From positions 124,001-188,000 of the forward strand of contig JAANYP010001788.1 of NCBI GenBank assembly GCA_020465985.1: a stretch of 64,000 bases of DNA. Direction: 5' to 3'. The notes below the pieces were generated by a model. That model saw nothing but the letters and a program-made list of their open reading frames with translations, made no database searches and was not told the DNA's origin. The position numbers and the translations under genes were made by a program. Below, piece after piece: positions 48,943 through 60,107 of this stretch. Position 1 is the first letter of the stretch. Every line of letters begins with the position of its first letter. Source of the stretch: Centrapalus pauciflorus. Lineage: Eukaryota; Streptophyta; Magnoliopsida; Asterales; Asteraceae.

Positions 48943-51937
48943 TTACAACTGTGCTAGTTTTTGATTGACAACCTTCAAAAATTCTTTCTTCAGATCTTCT
49001 TTATCACAATATATTCTCACTGATTTCATCTGAAGTAACAAAGCCTTTGGAAGATCATAAAATTCAAAATTGAAGTACATACCGGATCCATTTGCAAATT
49101 TGAGTCTGTAAGTCTTTGATTTGACAAACAGATCAACTTGTGCAATCTTCATCTCCTTGGCATCTTCTATATCTTTCCTTATTGACTCAGGATCAAAAAT
49201 GCTCTGCAGATCTTTGATGGCTTGCTTTACTTGTGGAAGAGAGGATCTAACTTGGGTTACAGACCCAACATGATGCATTCTTGTGAGCTCATCTCTAGTC
49301 ATCCCTTGGACAATATGCCTTAAGCTCTTATACTCTTCCTCAGGACCAGATTCCCTTCTTACTATAAACTGATATCTTAAGTCAATGTTGTCCATTGGCT
49401 TAGCATACCAGTATTTAATAAGGGGTTTTGTGAAGTCATGCTGGTCTAAGGATTTCTCCATTTCCATCACTTTCTGCAGCTGTTGTTCAAAAAATATCCT
49501 TTTAACCTGATCAAGCTTTGCCTGTGAAATTGTATCTGATTGGGGGAATAGAAGCAGCAGCTTGACCAGAAGGAGCAGTATCACTCTCACCAGTTTGATC
49601 CTTGCTTATATCAGCTTTCACTGATTCTTGTTGACTTTGGACTTCTTGGGAGACTCTGGCTACCTTTCGTTTTTCCATCTCTTTATCATGGATGTCTTGT
49701 AGCCTCTCTGTGCTCATGGACTGAGCCATCTTCTTTGGAATGCCTGCTGAAAAGGCAAAATTGATTAAGAACCTTCTATGCTCAGCCTTTGAATGCCCTG
49801 TTGGCATTTTCCTCTTTTTCTCATTCTGCTTGACCACAAACACTCTTAGGTAATCACCTAAGGTTTCATCATCTTGCATTGGAACCTGGGTTTGCTGGTC
49901 TAAAACCTGATCTTGTTCTTCTGCAATCTTTCTGGCAATTTCAGCATCATAGGCAATTTGGGCATCTCTAGAAGAAAATTTGTGCTTTGGAGACTCAATG
50001 AGAATACCCTTGCCCTTATCCTTGGTTGCAGAAGATGTAGCTTGGACTGTACTGATGGGATCCTGAATTCCTTCTCTGATAACAACTCCAGTTGTTCTTG
50101 TAGGAGCAGCTTGAGTTTCTAGGCTAACAGCTTGAGCAGCTGTTGGGACTGCTAGCCTAGAATCTTGGACTGTTGGAGCTGCTTGGACTGATTGAGGGAT
50201 CTCCTGATTCTCCCCCTTTTTGGAAGCATTGGTTTGGTCAGAAGGACCTACAACCTTTGCTAATTGGGTGCGAATCAGTTGCTCTAGTTTAATGATCTTA
50301 TTTCCACAGAGGGTGAACCCTTTATGGAGATAATCCATTCTTTGGTTTTGAGCAGCTTCTTTCTGTCTAAGTGCAAGAATTTGTGCCCCCTGTGCAGCAA
50401 TGATGGACTGATGGTATTCCAACATTGCTACAACAGGTTGCAGCATAGGATCCGTTAATAACATAAGTTGCAGACTAGCCTTAAGATCAGCAAACGAATG
50501 TGGTGCTTGTGATCTATCACTAGCAGGAATACCAGAAGTAGAAACCTCTGGGCCCCTCTGTTCTTGGTACTGGGGACTTCTAGATGGTGCTTGCACACCT
50601 TCTGTTGCCATGGGTGTGGTCTTATTGATGTTGACACTGTCTTGTGCCTCTTGTGCAGATGCAACAGTAGTGTCAGCCACACAACCCATATGAACATCCT
50701 CTGTTGGGATGTCCACCTCCAAATTGAGGTTGGGAGAGTCCTCAATGGGTGCCCTTTGGGTATTCTGTGCAGAAGTATCCTCCTGCACAGGGTTATTTGG
50801 CTCTTGTAAGAGGGCTGAGGAGGAAGGAGCTCCTGGACCTCTTTTCCTTTTGTATATTATGATAGGGGATGTTGGCTTAACAATAGGAACAGAAGGCATT
50901 TGTGCATCGTGAGGAGTGGGTTGGGGTTCTGGGGGTGAAGCAGTAATGTTAGGCTGAGCCTGCTCAAGACCCTCTCCTCTGTTTCTTGGAATGATGTCCA
51001 ACATTGCAGAAGGCAATGGGACATCAACAGTCAAAACATTGGCACTTGTTTTTAAAAGACGTTTTATTGATGGTAAAGAGTGCTTATGGGAAACATGAAT
51101 CCTTTTATGTATATTGAAATTACTGCAAGTTCTTGCAATAATTTCAACCAAAAATCTAGGATACATAAAAAATTTCCCATGTTTTAGGGCATGATGCCTT
51201 AGCATACCCCGAAAAATCATATTAGAAAAATTGAACTGTTGGCCCGTTGATAAACACACTAAGGCAGTGGCTATATTTGATGAAAATTCTGACCAACCAG
51301 TTCTTTTTGGGCTTATACATTGCTAAATAATATGTACAAGATACTTCCACTTAGGGGCAAAATTTGTTTTAAAGAAAGTAATAGATTCAGCAGGACCCCT
51401 ATATCCAATATTATGAAGACCGTTATGTAAAGCAGTAAGAGATAGGTCTGATATACCTGAGGCATCTTGAAGATGCAGATGTTGGCGTATGATCTCCTCA
51501 GTGATAGAAACATTATTGCCATCAATTTTGGATGTCAAAGATGTGACTCCATTAACGGTTTTGAGGGAGGCATGTTTCCAGAACTGTTCTATATGAGATA
51601 CGTAGATAGTGGGATTGATAGTAAGGGCATGATGGATATGGGAACTTCGAAGGAAGTCCATCATGTCGTGGAATGGGGCAAGATCAACATGTTTTAGAGA
51701 GTAGGGTAGACAGTTGTGTTCTTTGACGAACTCCATTGATGATCGATGAATTAGGGTTTCAGTGATGTGGGTGGGAATTAGAGAATCGAATGAAGGTTGT
51801 GAAAGATATTTTGCAACTGGTAGTTGCAATAGAACGAAACTGGAACCTTTAAAGGTTTTGAAAATATCTAAACCCGCGCACATACTTACGGAAATTACCA
51901 TATTAACCTGCACACTTTGACAGATCAAGTGAAACAA
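48943..51937 (-). pseudogene. SIRE-associated third ORF (env-like position), function unknown
   Basis: Downstream of pol, where SIRE elements may carry an env-like frame. Probable start is the ATG at 51734-51736 (MEFVKEHNCLPYSL); upstream codons lack a good ATG. One TAG (51323-51325, after KYLVHII) and one frameshift in a five-C run (plus-strand G run 49542-49546) break what was one ORF of about 930 codons. The N-terminal block (INPTIYVSHIEQFW, NIATALVCLSTGQQFNFS) recalls hypothetical proteins common in Asteraceae genomes. The middle is Gln/Pro/Ser/Thr-rich and low complexity. The C-terminal ~180 residues (DQHDFTKP, RRESGPEEEY, REFLK..DQKLAQL-like end) form a compact domain shared with E2. 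I see no signal peptide or membrane segment, so an envelope role is not supported. Confidence 0.85.
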
Positions 51938-51958
51938 CTAACAGTCCGAGAAAATGAA

Positions 51959-51990
51959 CTAGCAGCTTGAGAAAATACTCAAGCTGTTAG
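51959..51990. other. Perfect-class hairpin between SIRE pol and third ORF
   Basis: CTAGCAGCTTGAG (51959-51971), loop AAAATA, CTCAAGCTGTTAG (51978-51990): 13-bp arms with one wobble-type mismatch. Both arms are copies of the reiterated SIRE motif. It lies upstream of the probable start of the third ORF. Confidence 0.7.
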
Positions 51991-52148
51991 TTGAAAATTA
52001 AGCAACAGCTAATGAAACAGTGACTCCCCCTTAATCAAGCATATGTAGTAGATATAATTTTCATAAAATAAGAGAGAATAAAGAAAAACAAATTAATCCA
52101 TATTAACCATACTAAATATTTGATACTAGGAAGGTGAATCTTCCTACA

Positions 52149-55100
52149 TCAAATGGTTTTTTTAAATAGATCAGCTAACTGATCATCGATATGAATTTTG
52201 GTGACTTGGATTAATTTCTTCTCATTACAGTCCCTTATAAAATGAAATCTAATTTCTATATGCTTGGTTTTGGGAAATTTCACTGGATTTTGTACAATGC
52301 TAATTGCACTTGAGTTGTCAATATAAATGGGAGTGGAAAGAAAATTCATACCATAGTCTCTCAGTTGATTCTGAATCCATATCAATTGGGAGCAGCAACT
52401 TGCAGCTGCTACATATTCTGCTTCAGTAGAGGAAGTGGAGACAGTTGTTTGCTTTTTGCACTGCCAAGAGACCAACCTTGCTCCCAGATATTGACATCCA
52501 CCAGTTGTGGATTTTCTGTCAATGTTACATCCTCCATAATCACTGTCGGAATAGGCTGTTAATTCAAGAGGAGAATCTTTAGGATACCAGAGGCCCAAAT
52601 GTTGTTGGCCTTTGAGATATCTAAAGATTCTCTTAACAGCGACCAGATGGGAGTCCTTTGGAGAACATTGATACCTGGCACAAACACAAACAGCAAACAT
52701 AATATCAGGTCTAGAAGATGTTAGATACATAAGAGATCCTATAAGAGATCTGTATAGATGAATGTCCACATCTATTCCATCTTTGTCCGTATGAAGCTGC
52801 TTGTGAGGATCCGTTGGAGTACTTGCAACTTTGGTATCTTTGTACCCAAATTTTTCCAGTATATCTTTAACATACTTTGATTGGCTTATGAAGAGTCCTG
52901 TGGGCTTCTGCTTGACCTGCAATCCTAGAAAGAAGGTGAGTTCTCCCATTGAACTCATTTGAAACTTTTTGTGCATTAAGGCCTCAAATTCTTTGCACAG
53001 ACTGTCATTGATTGACCCAAAGATAATATCATCAACATATATCTGTACAAGCAAAATCTCAGATTTGATGGACTTTGTGAATAATGTTTTGTCCAGAGTA
53101 CCTCTCTTGAATCCATTCTGTAGAAGGTATGATGACAAAGTGTCATACCATGCTCTAGGGGCTTGGTGGAGTCCATAGAGGGCCTTGTCTAGGTTGTAGA
53201 CTCTGTCTGGATACTTGTAGTCCTCAAATCCAGGAGGTTGACACACATAGACCTCTTTTTCAATTGTGCCATACAGAAAAGCAGACTTCACATCCATTTG
53301 ATACACTTTGAACCCTTTGAAGCTTGCATAAGCTAGGAACCGTCTGATTGCTTCAATTCTTGCCACTGGAGCAAAGACATCATCATAGTCTATTCCTTTC
53401 TCTTGAGTGTACCCTTGTGCTACTAGTCTTGCTTTGTTCTTGATGACTATCCCTCTCTCATCCTTCCTGTTTCTGAACACCCATCTTGTACCAATGGCTC
53501 TTTTTCCCTTAGGAAGATCAACAAGTGTCCATACATTCTGAATCTTGAATTGTAGTAGCTCTTCCTGCATTGCCTCAATCCAAGATGAATCTTTTAAAGC
53601 CTCTGATGCCTTTTTAGGTTCTGGCTAAGACATGAAACAGGCATGTTCAAATGCAGCTAGACTAAATTCAGGAACTGCTGGTTCAACAGCAGCAGTCTCC
53701 TTGTGAACCATTGTCCTTGTTTGCACAGGAGTACGTGGATCACCCATTATTTGATTGAGAGGATGATACTTGTGAACCCTGAGTGTAGGCTCTCTATCTA
53801 TCTGGAAAGAGGATCCAAGATTTGTATCATCTCCATCAGGACCAGTTGATGGTTCAGCTTCTGGAACAGCTTGACTTGAATCTGGGACTGTTTCCCTTTG
53901 AGTTGGAGCTGTTCTCTCAGGACTTGGGATCTGCACTTCAGTGTCTAGATGTGAATCATGTTGAGCATTCAGAACCCCTGGAGGGTCACAAGACAGAAGT
54001 GGTATAATTGTATACTCATCCCAATTATTTGAATCTGCAGCAGTTTGAAACTTTGGGCCAACAGCTTGATAATTTGTGCTACTAGCATGAGAATTTGTGT
54101 TGACAGCTTCAATCCTGTTTTCATCAGATTCTGCAGTATACTCAACAAAGCTCAGAGAATTTGTTAGTGAATCTAAATCAAACAACCAATCAGGACCAGT
54201 GCCTTTGATATTTGCAGTATTTTCATTAAATTCAACATTGACACTTTCTTCAATGGTTTTGGACACATTGTTATATACTCTATAGGCTTTGCTTTGATTT
54301 GAGTATCCTACAAAGAAACCTTCTTCAGCCTTACTTTCAAACTTCCCTAAGTGAGTCTTAGTGTGAAGAATGGTACATGGACAGCCAAAAGATTTGAAAA
54401 AGGCTATTAGGGGTAGTCTATTATGGAATAACTCATATGGAGTTTTCCCTTGTGATTGAACAACCTGAACCCTATTTAGAACATAACAGGCTATATTAAC
54501 TGCTTCTGCCCAAAAGGTCATTGGCAGTTTTGAATCAGCTAGCATGGTTCTAGCAGCCTCAATTAATGTTCAGTTCTTTCTTTCAGATACACCATTTTGC
54601 TGTGGTGTTCTTGGTACACTATATTGCCTAGCAATACCTTTGGGCTCACAAAAACTGTTTAGGATATGGTTTTTAAACTCAGTTCCATTGTCTGATCTTA
54701 TCACCTTAACTTTTGAGTTGGATTGGTTTTCTATCTTAAGAATAAATGACTTAACCAGCTCAGCAGTTTCATCTTTAGACCTAAGAAAGTAAACCCAAGT
54801 AAATCTGGTGAAATCATCAACAAGGACTAAACAGTAAGCCCTTTTATTCAAACTCAAAACAGATGTTGGACCAAATAGGTCTATATGAATCAGATGAAGT
54901 GCAGATGAGATTGAATTTACTTCTTTGGCCTTATGAGAAGTTTTGTGTTGCTTGCCTTTAAGACATGCTACACAATGATCATCACATATGAACTCCTTTT
55001 GTGGTAAACCTCTTACCAAGTTCTTTTTGACTAAAACATTCATGGATTTGAAGTTCATGTGACACATCCTTCTGTGCCAAAGAGCAGACTCATTGGATGA

Positions 55101-55601
55101 TGCTTTGGATATCAAACAGCTTAAAGTACTTGATTTGGATAAAAGTTTTGTGTCCAAACAGTATACATTATCCTTTCTAGGTGTTCTTAGTAAAACAAGA
55201 TTTTCAGGAATTGTAAATTCTTTTGAAAGGACAATGCACTCAGAATCTATAAACAAAACAATATTTTGTTTGTCACAGATTTGAGACACACTCAATAAGT
55301 TGTACTTAAGCTGTTCAACATACAAAACATCATTGAAAATCATGTTGCCTGCATTAACAGTACCTTTACATGTAACCTTACCTCCTTTGGAGTTGCCTCC
55401 AAATGCAACAAATCCTCCTTCAAAGCCTTTGAAATTTGACAAGCACTCGAAATTGCCTGTCATGTGCCTAGAGCATCCACTGTCCAAATGCCATCTTGTT
55501 TTATGTGGTGACCTGTGGTTGCTCTGCACAAATAAAAGCTTAGTTAGTAGTGGAGTAAACCCAAACCAAGTTGGTTTTGGGTTGTCCTTGTGCATTAACA
55601 T
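52149..55601 (-). pseudogene. SIRE-like copia Pol (protease, integrase, RT, RNase H)
   Basis: Three blocks separated by single stops. 55601-54570 has protease (WHLDSGCSRHMTG), the integrase zinc region (ALWHRRMCHMN...CVACLKGKQH) and core start (VDDFTRFTWVYFL, SDNGTEF, TPQQNGVSERKN), ending at TGA 54570-54572. 54545-53625 has the integrase C-terminal region and a low-complexity linker, ending at TAG 53625-53627. 53570-52149 has RT (RARWVF-like WVFRNRKDE, YVDDIIFGS) and RNase H (STEAEYVAAASC, KHIEIRFHFIRD). The TGA replaces an expected Arg codon and the TAG an expected Gln, both C-to-T. Gag and Pol frames overlap near 55540-55601, implying an indel there. Confidence 0.93.
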
Positions 55602-57022
55602 AACTAAACACTGTCTTTAATTTCTTATACTTAGTGAGATCCACTGATGGATTTTGTGGAGAGTACTTAGTTATCACATGAGGTATCCAGGTATTTTGTC
55701 CATCCTTTTCAATAACAGTCTCAGATGATCCATTACCAGTCCCAACTTTGAGCCTAACAGTCTGAACTGAGTCTGTAGTGCTAACAGCTTGAGAATTTGC
55801 ACTAGCAGTCTCAACTTCAGACTTGGCAGTTTCAACATTTGTATCAACAGGTTCACCTGAGTTCTTACCTTTAACACACCATATCTGTTTAAAACTTGAT
55901 TTAGGCTTTGCCAAAACTTGTTTTTGGTGTGTGGACTGTTTTTTATTGACTTTTGAGAATCTGTGATCAACAGTTTTCTTTGGAACTGATGTAGCAGGAA
56001 GTTTGGCCTTTGAATTTTTTGAATTTTGAGAATTTGTCTTTTTATGAATCATAGTCTGTATTGCAACAGATGGTTTATAAAAGCAGTCCCTGGCCAAGTG
56101 ATTTTTCCTGCCATAATGGAAGCATTTTTTGACTGTTTGGATTGGAGAACCAGTTTTATTGGACAATACCTGGTTCTTGTTCCTTTGATTTCCCCTTACC
56201 TGCTGCTGTTTGGGAAACTTTTGGACACCATGCTTTTGGCATGTGCAGATGGGAACATTTTTACCCATTTTATGATTCTTTGATGAAGATGCAGTGTTAT
56301 AGTTAGAAGGTACAGAGACCTGTGGAGCAGCATTACATACACTCATCTTCTCCTTTCCTTTCTTATTAGGGATTTGGGTTTCTATAGGTGCACTCATTGT
56401 TTTGTGTTCTTTCTCAACCTCTGTGCACTCACAGTCTCTATGTTGAATCAGCTCTTCTTTAGATTCAGGACTGTTTTCAAGGATAGGATCTACAGTGGTC
56501 ATACACTCATCTAATGGTTCATTGACAAGCCTATCAGCCACTTCACTCATTGGATGAATGTATTTGTTGTTGTATGGAGGAGGAGTGGCTTTGTATCCTA
56601 TACCTTCTTTGGGATTGAGCTGAGATTTTACCCTATCTTTAAATTGGACTTCCATTAGGTGTTCCAGCTTTTGATTTGCCAATTTGAAGTTTCCTAGATC
56701 TATGTTGACAGATTCTAGTTTCTTATTAGCTTCTAACACCTTTTGTTCAGTCTCTTCTAATTTTTTATTTAGGGAGTCTATTTTCTTATTCAACTCCTTT
56801 TTCTCCCACTCATGATATGTTCTATCATGTCCCATTTGAATCTCATTATCCTTATAGTAATTGATCTGTTTTTCAAGATCTTCTACGGCCTGCATGTATT
56901 CATATCTCCTTTCTTCCATCTTAGCTAGAGTTTTACACATGCTCTCATTATGATCTCTGTACTTTTTAACCGTCTTTTTGCATGTTTGAGAGCAGAGTTT
57001 AGAATTTACCTCAGATGGTAGT
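55540..57022 (-). pseudogene. SIRE Gag, C-terminal part (after the insertion)
   Basis: Continues the Gag frame broken by the element at 57023-62190. It has a long coiled coil (about 56930-56640, Lys/Glu/Asn-rich, KKIDSLNKKLEETEQKV), then the PPPYNNKY region and a degenerate second knuckle C-F-H-Y-G-R-K-N-H-L-A-R-D-C in which the second Cys is Tyr. It ends at a frameshift before protease. Confidence 0.85.
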
Positions 57023-57332
57023 TGTTGGGTACAATTTATATAGAGTTGAAAACAATTTATTTATAATTGTTCAGGGGTTGGTTTGTAAATTCTCATATGT
57101 TGTCATTTTGTATAAATAGTAGTCAAGTGCTACTGTAAATGAAAGTAAGGAAGTATAGAAGTTGAGATACGGATGAATGCATGTTGAGAGAAGATTGCTT
57201 AGCAAGAAAGTTAAAAACATCAGTGTAATATTTCTTTTCTCATTTATCAAGCATTCGGTTTTATGTGTTTATGATAATTGTTCATATGAATTGTGTTGTA
57301 TATGATTGAATTGCATGAAAAGTGAATTCACA
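57023..57332 (+). repeat. 5' LTR of the pol-less element
   Basis: TGTTGGGTACAA ... GTGAATTCACA, 310 bp. Confidence 0.95.
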
Positions 57333-57793
57333 ATTGGTATCAGAGCCTAATATGGCTGAATTTGAGTGAATTTTGAATCTGTAATCGTTTTTTTTAAGAA
57401 CACTATTATATTCATTTTTTTGAAAATTTGAAAATCAATTGAGGATTTTGATTCTGTGGATAAAATGATATGATATTTGGATCGAAGGTGCGAATTTTAA
57501 AGACGAATTCAATGATATAAGTATCAAATTTTAATTCCAAACACACAGAATTTAATTGAGAATTTTCAGATTTTTTGAAAAAGTGTGTGCTCTTGAGATT
57601 TTTGGTCGATTTTTGGTTTTTAATCGAGAATTAGCCAAAGTGATTTCACAAAAGTTGTTTCTGCTATTAAAACGAACCTTCGAAATCAATTTGAGGTCAT
57701 TTCATGGATTTTTGTTGAAAAAGTTTGGATCTGATCTTGTTTTTGTTGAAAAATGATAAAACTCGGGCATAACTAAAGTTCATAGTGTCATTC

Positions 57794-58145
57794 GAGTTTT
57801 ATAAAGAAGGCATTCGAGTTTTATAAAGAAGACATTCAAGTTTTATAAGGAAGGCATTCGAGTTGATCAAAGAGAGTAAATCGAGGAACTTTGTATTCTA
57901 TTCGAGTTTCATGCTTTATTATCCGAGTTTCAAGCTTCATTAATCGAGTTTTATACTTCATTAATCGAGTTTTATGCTTCATTAATCGAGTTTCAAGCTT
58001 CATTAATCGAGTTTCAAGCTTCATCATTCGAGTTTAATCAAGCTTATTCGAGTTTCATTCGTCTTCAATCGAGTTTGATAGTGTTTCAATCGAGTTTCAT
58101 TATTCTTCATTCGAGTTGAGTCCTTATTCATTCGAGTTTCATCAT
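57794..58145 (+). repeat. Tandem array of ~21-bp ATTCGAGTTT units in the leader
   Basis: About 17 imperfect units of the type TCGAGTTTCAAGCTTCATTAA, best conserved between 57905 and 58030. It lies 300 bp upstream of the ORF, within the 5' untranslated part. A minus-strand frame through it (LETRLMK repeats) is a by-product of the period being a multiple of three. Confidence 0.85.
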
Positions 58146-58451
58146 ACTATTGACTGTTTGACCTTAACTGCTTAAATTGGCCATAACTTTTGGCTGGAAC
58201 ATCGTTAGAAGGCCTACCATACGTCAAATCGAAGCTTGAACAGAGACCTACGATTTCGAGGCCCAAATCGACTCCAGAAAAAAGTTACGGACATTTTTCT
58301 GCAGAAAATCTAAAATTTCAACGTCAAAAAGTCATTTCAGAGCTGATTTTTCACAAGTTATCATTTACTGAAATAATTTTTCAAAGTTTTATAAGAATTC
58401 ACTCAGTTTTTCCATAAAAGATCTTGGAAGTTCATTTTTCTGTAATTCATA

Positions 58452-59663
58452 ATGGTGTTTGAACAATTTTCGAAGTCTGAGCTAATTGCCAAACTTACTG
58501 AATCTGAAAAGATTCGTAAGAACAATTACGACATTCTCGTTCAGTTAAATACTGATAAACATTTGGCATTACGTGACGTACAAATACTGAATGAAGAAAT
58601 TCAGAGCTTAAAAGAAAAAAAAAACTCTGAGAGTTGTGCTCATCAATTGAAAATATCTGAATTACTTAAAGAACTTGATGAGCTGAAACAAGAAAATTTT
58701 CAGAATGCAACTCAACTGAAATATCTTTTGCCTGAAAGATCTGATCTTTACAAGAAAGTTAAGGATCTTGAAGATACACTTTCTAAGACAAAAAAAACTG
58801 GTCAGAATTGTATTTTAAACAAAAATGAAGAATTTTTTGCTCTTCAACAAGAGTTGTCTTTAACTAAAGATTTGATTGAGAAGGAAAGACATGAGTTCTT
58901 ACTTAAAGAACAAGATTTTAAATCAAAATCTGAATTGTTTGAAGATGAAAGACAAATGTTCTTAATCAAAGAACAATCTTTTAAATCTGATTACCAATCA
59001 TTTGATCATGACAGAAATTCAAATTTAGTCATTATCAAAAGTTTGGAAGATCAGATACTTCATCTTAAAAAACAATTACATGTGTTTACTTCATCAACGG
59101 AGTCAAAGGTTAAGACCCCTTCTTCAGTATGTTTAAAATCCAATGTTGATCACTCTGGTTTGTCTTCTGTAAGTGAAGTGAATCTAACTAACTCTGCTAA
59201 GTTTGATTCATCTTCAGATCTGAAACTTAAGTATCTTCTCAAGATACATAAAGGCAAAGACAAAATCATTGAAAATCTTCCGGTTAAGATTTACACAGAT
59301 GAATCTTCAAAGCCTAATGTTTTTAAAGTTTTTGGAAATACTGGTCCGTCTAATCAGAAAACATTTTCAAAGAAAACGACCACGTATTACCAAAAATAGG
59401 CCACAACCGGACAGTTTTTCAGGAAGAAGAGTTCAGAAAATTCTAATCATTCAAAGTCAAGTTTCTTTACACACTCAGATATTAAATTTTCAAATACTCA
59501 AAGAAATTTGTATTCTGCTTTTGAAAAAGAAGCTGATAATTATAATCTGCAATGGGTACCTAAACCCAAGTATAAGTGGGTGCCAAAACCTGTTTTTAAA
59601 TGGGTACCCAAGAGCGCTAACAAGTCTGGATCCAAATCTGTTTGGATACCAAAGACATCTTAA
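58452..59663 (+). CDS. Coiled-coil Gag-like protein of the pol-less element (one in-frame TAG)
   Basis: Opens with MVFEQFSKSELIAKLTESEK. Residues about 1-215 are heptad-rich, Lys/Glu/Leu coiled coil, with a near-duplicate pair (LLKEQDFKSKSELFEDER / LIKEQSFKSDYQSFDHDR, about 149-186). A Ser/Thr-rich stretch follows. TAG at 59397-59399 (codon 316) interrupts, but the same frame stays open to TAA at 59661-59663 and encodes a basic tail with reiterated W-V-P-K motifs (QWVPKPKYKWVPKPVFKWVP). I therefore treat 403 codons as the ancestral ORF, with a nonsense change or readthrough. No zinc knuckle is present. It resembles the coiled-coil C-terminal half of SIRE-type Gag; a structural particle role is inferred. 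Confidence 0.75.
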
Positions 59664-59683
59664 ATTTTGCAGGTTATAGGTTT

Positions 59684-59961
59684 CTTATCATTTCAGATAA
59701 GGACCCGTTCTTCATTTCTATAGGCTCTTGATTACATCAGATCAAGACCCGTGTTTCAAATCAAGATGGTTTTTAGTCATATCAGACTAGAACCCGGACT
59801 TCATCTCAAGAGGCTTCTACTCACAACAGAGTAGAACCCGATCTTCACTGAAATTGGATTTTGTACTTTTCAGTACAGAACCCAAGCTAATGGTTTTCAG
59901 TTACCTCAGACTGAAACCCAAGCTTCTGCGACAAATGGCTTCTAATCACTTCAGATTAGAA
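59684..59961 (+). ncRNA. Tandem array of seven covarying hairpins
   Basis: Stem/loop/stem positions: 59684-59689/90-95/96-59701; 59726-33/34-39/40-47; 59771-78/79-84/85-92; 59815-22/23-28/29-36; 59859-66/67-72/73-80; 59895-902/903-908/909-916; 59940-47/48-53/54-61. Loops are ATTTCA, ACATCA, ATATCA, ACAACA, TTTTCA, ACCTCA and ACTTCA. The six later stems are 8 bp (the first is 6 bp) with at most one T-G wobble, and CCC follows each (after GA in the first). Stem cores differ (TTATC, TGATT, TAGTC, TACTC, TGTAC, CAGTT, TAATC), yet each is matched by its partner. Loop spacing is 44, 45, 44, 44, 36 and 45 nt, so reading frame is not kept. It lies just 3' of the Gag-like ORF. Confidence 0.75.
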
Positions 59962-60107
59962 CCCGAGTCTGAAAGACAAATATTCCTGGAATTCCTGCCC
60001 TGAATTTAACTCTGAAGTTGCATTGATTTAGAGGGAGTTTTATTTTTATACTTTTTTGCTCCTGATTTAATTTCTCTGAGTTGACTAACTTTGTGTGCTT
60101 ATTTCTA

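Noticed and set aside
48943..51937. Calling the third SIRE ORF an envelope gene
   Set aside because: Position fits, but no signal peptide, membrane anchor or cleavage site is visible.
57836..58027. Minus-strand LETRLMK-repeat peptide
   Set aside because: Product of a 21-bp tandem repeat read in an arbitrary frame.
59679..59970. Hairpin array as a decayed coding repeat (GFxSxQxRTRxSS)
   Set aside because: Each unit can be read as about 15 codons, but the 44-nt period shifts frame between units and stops occur in three of them; stem complementarity explains the pattern better. It is kept as a caveat.
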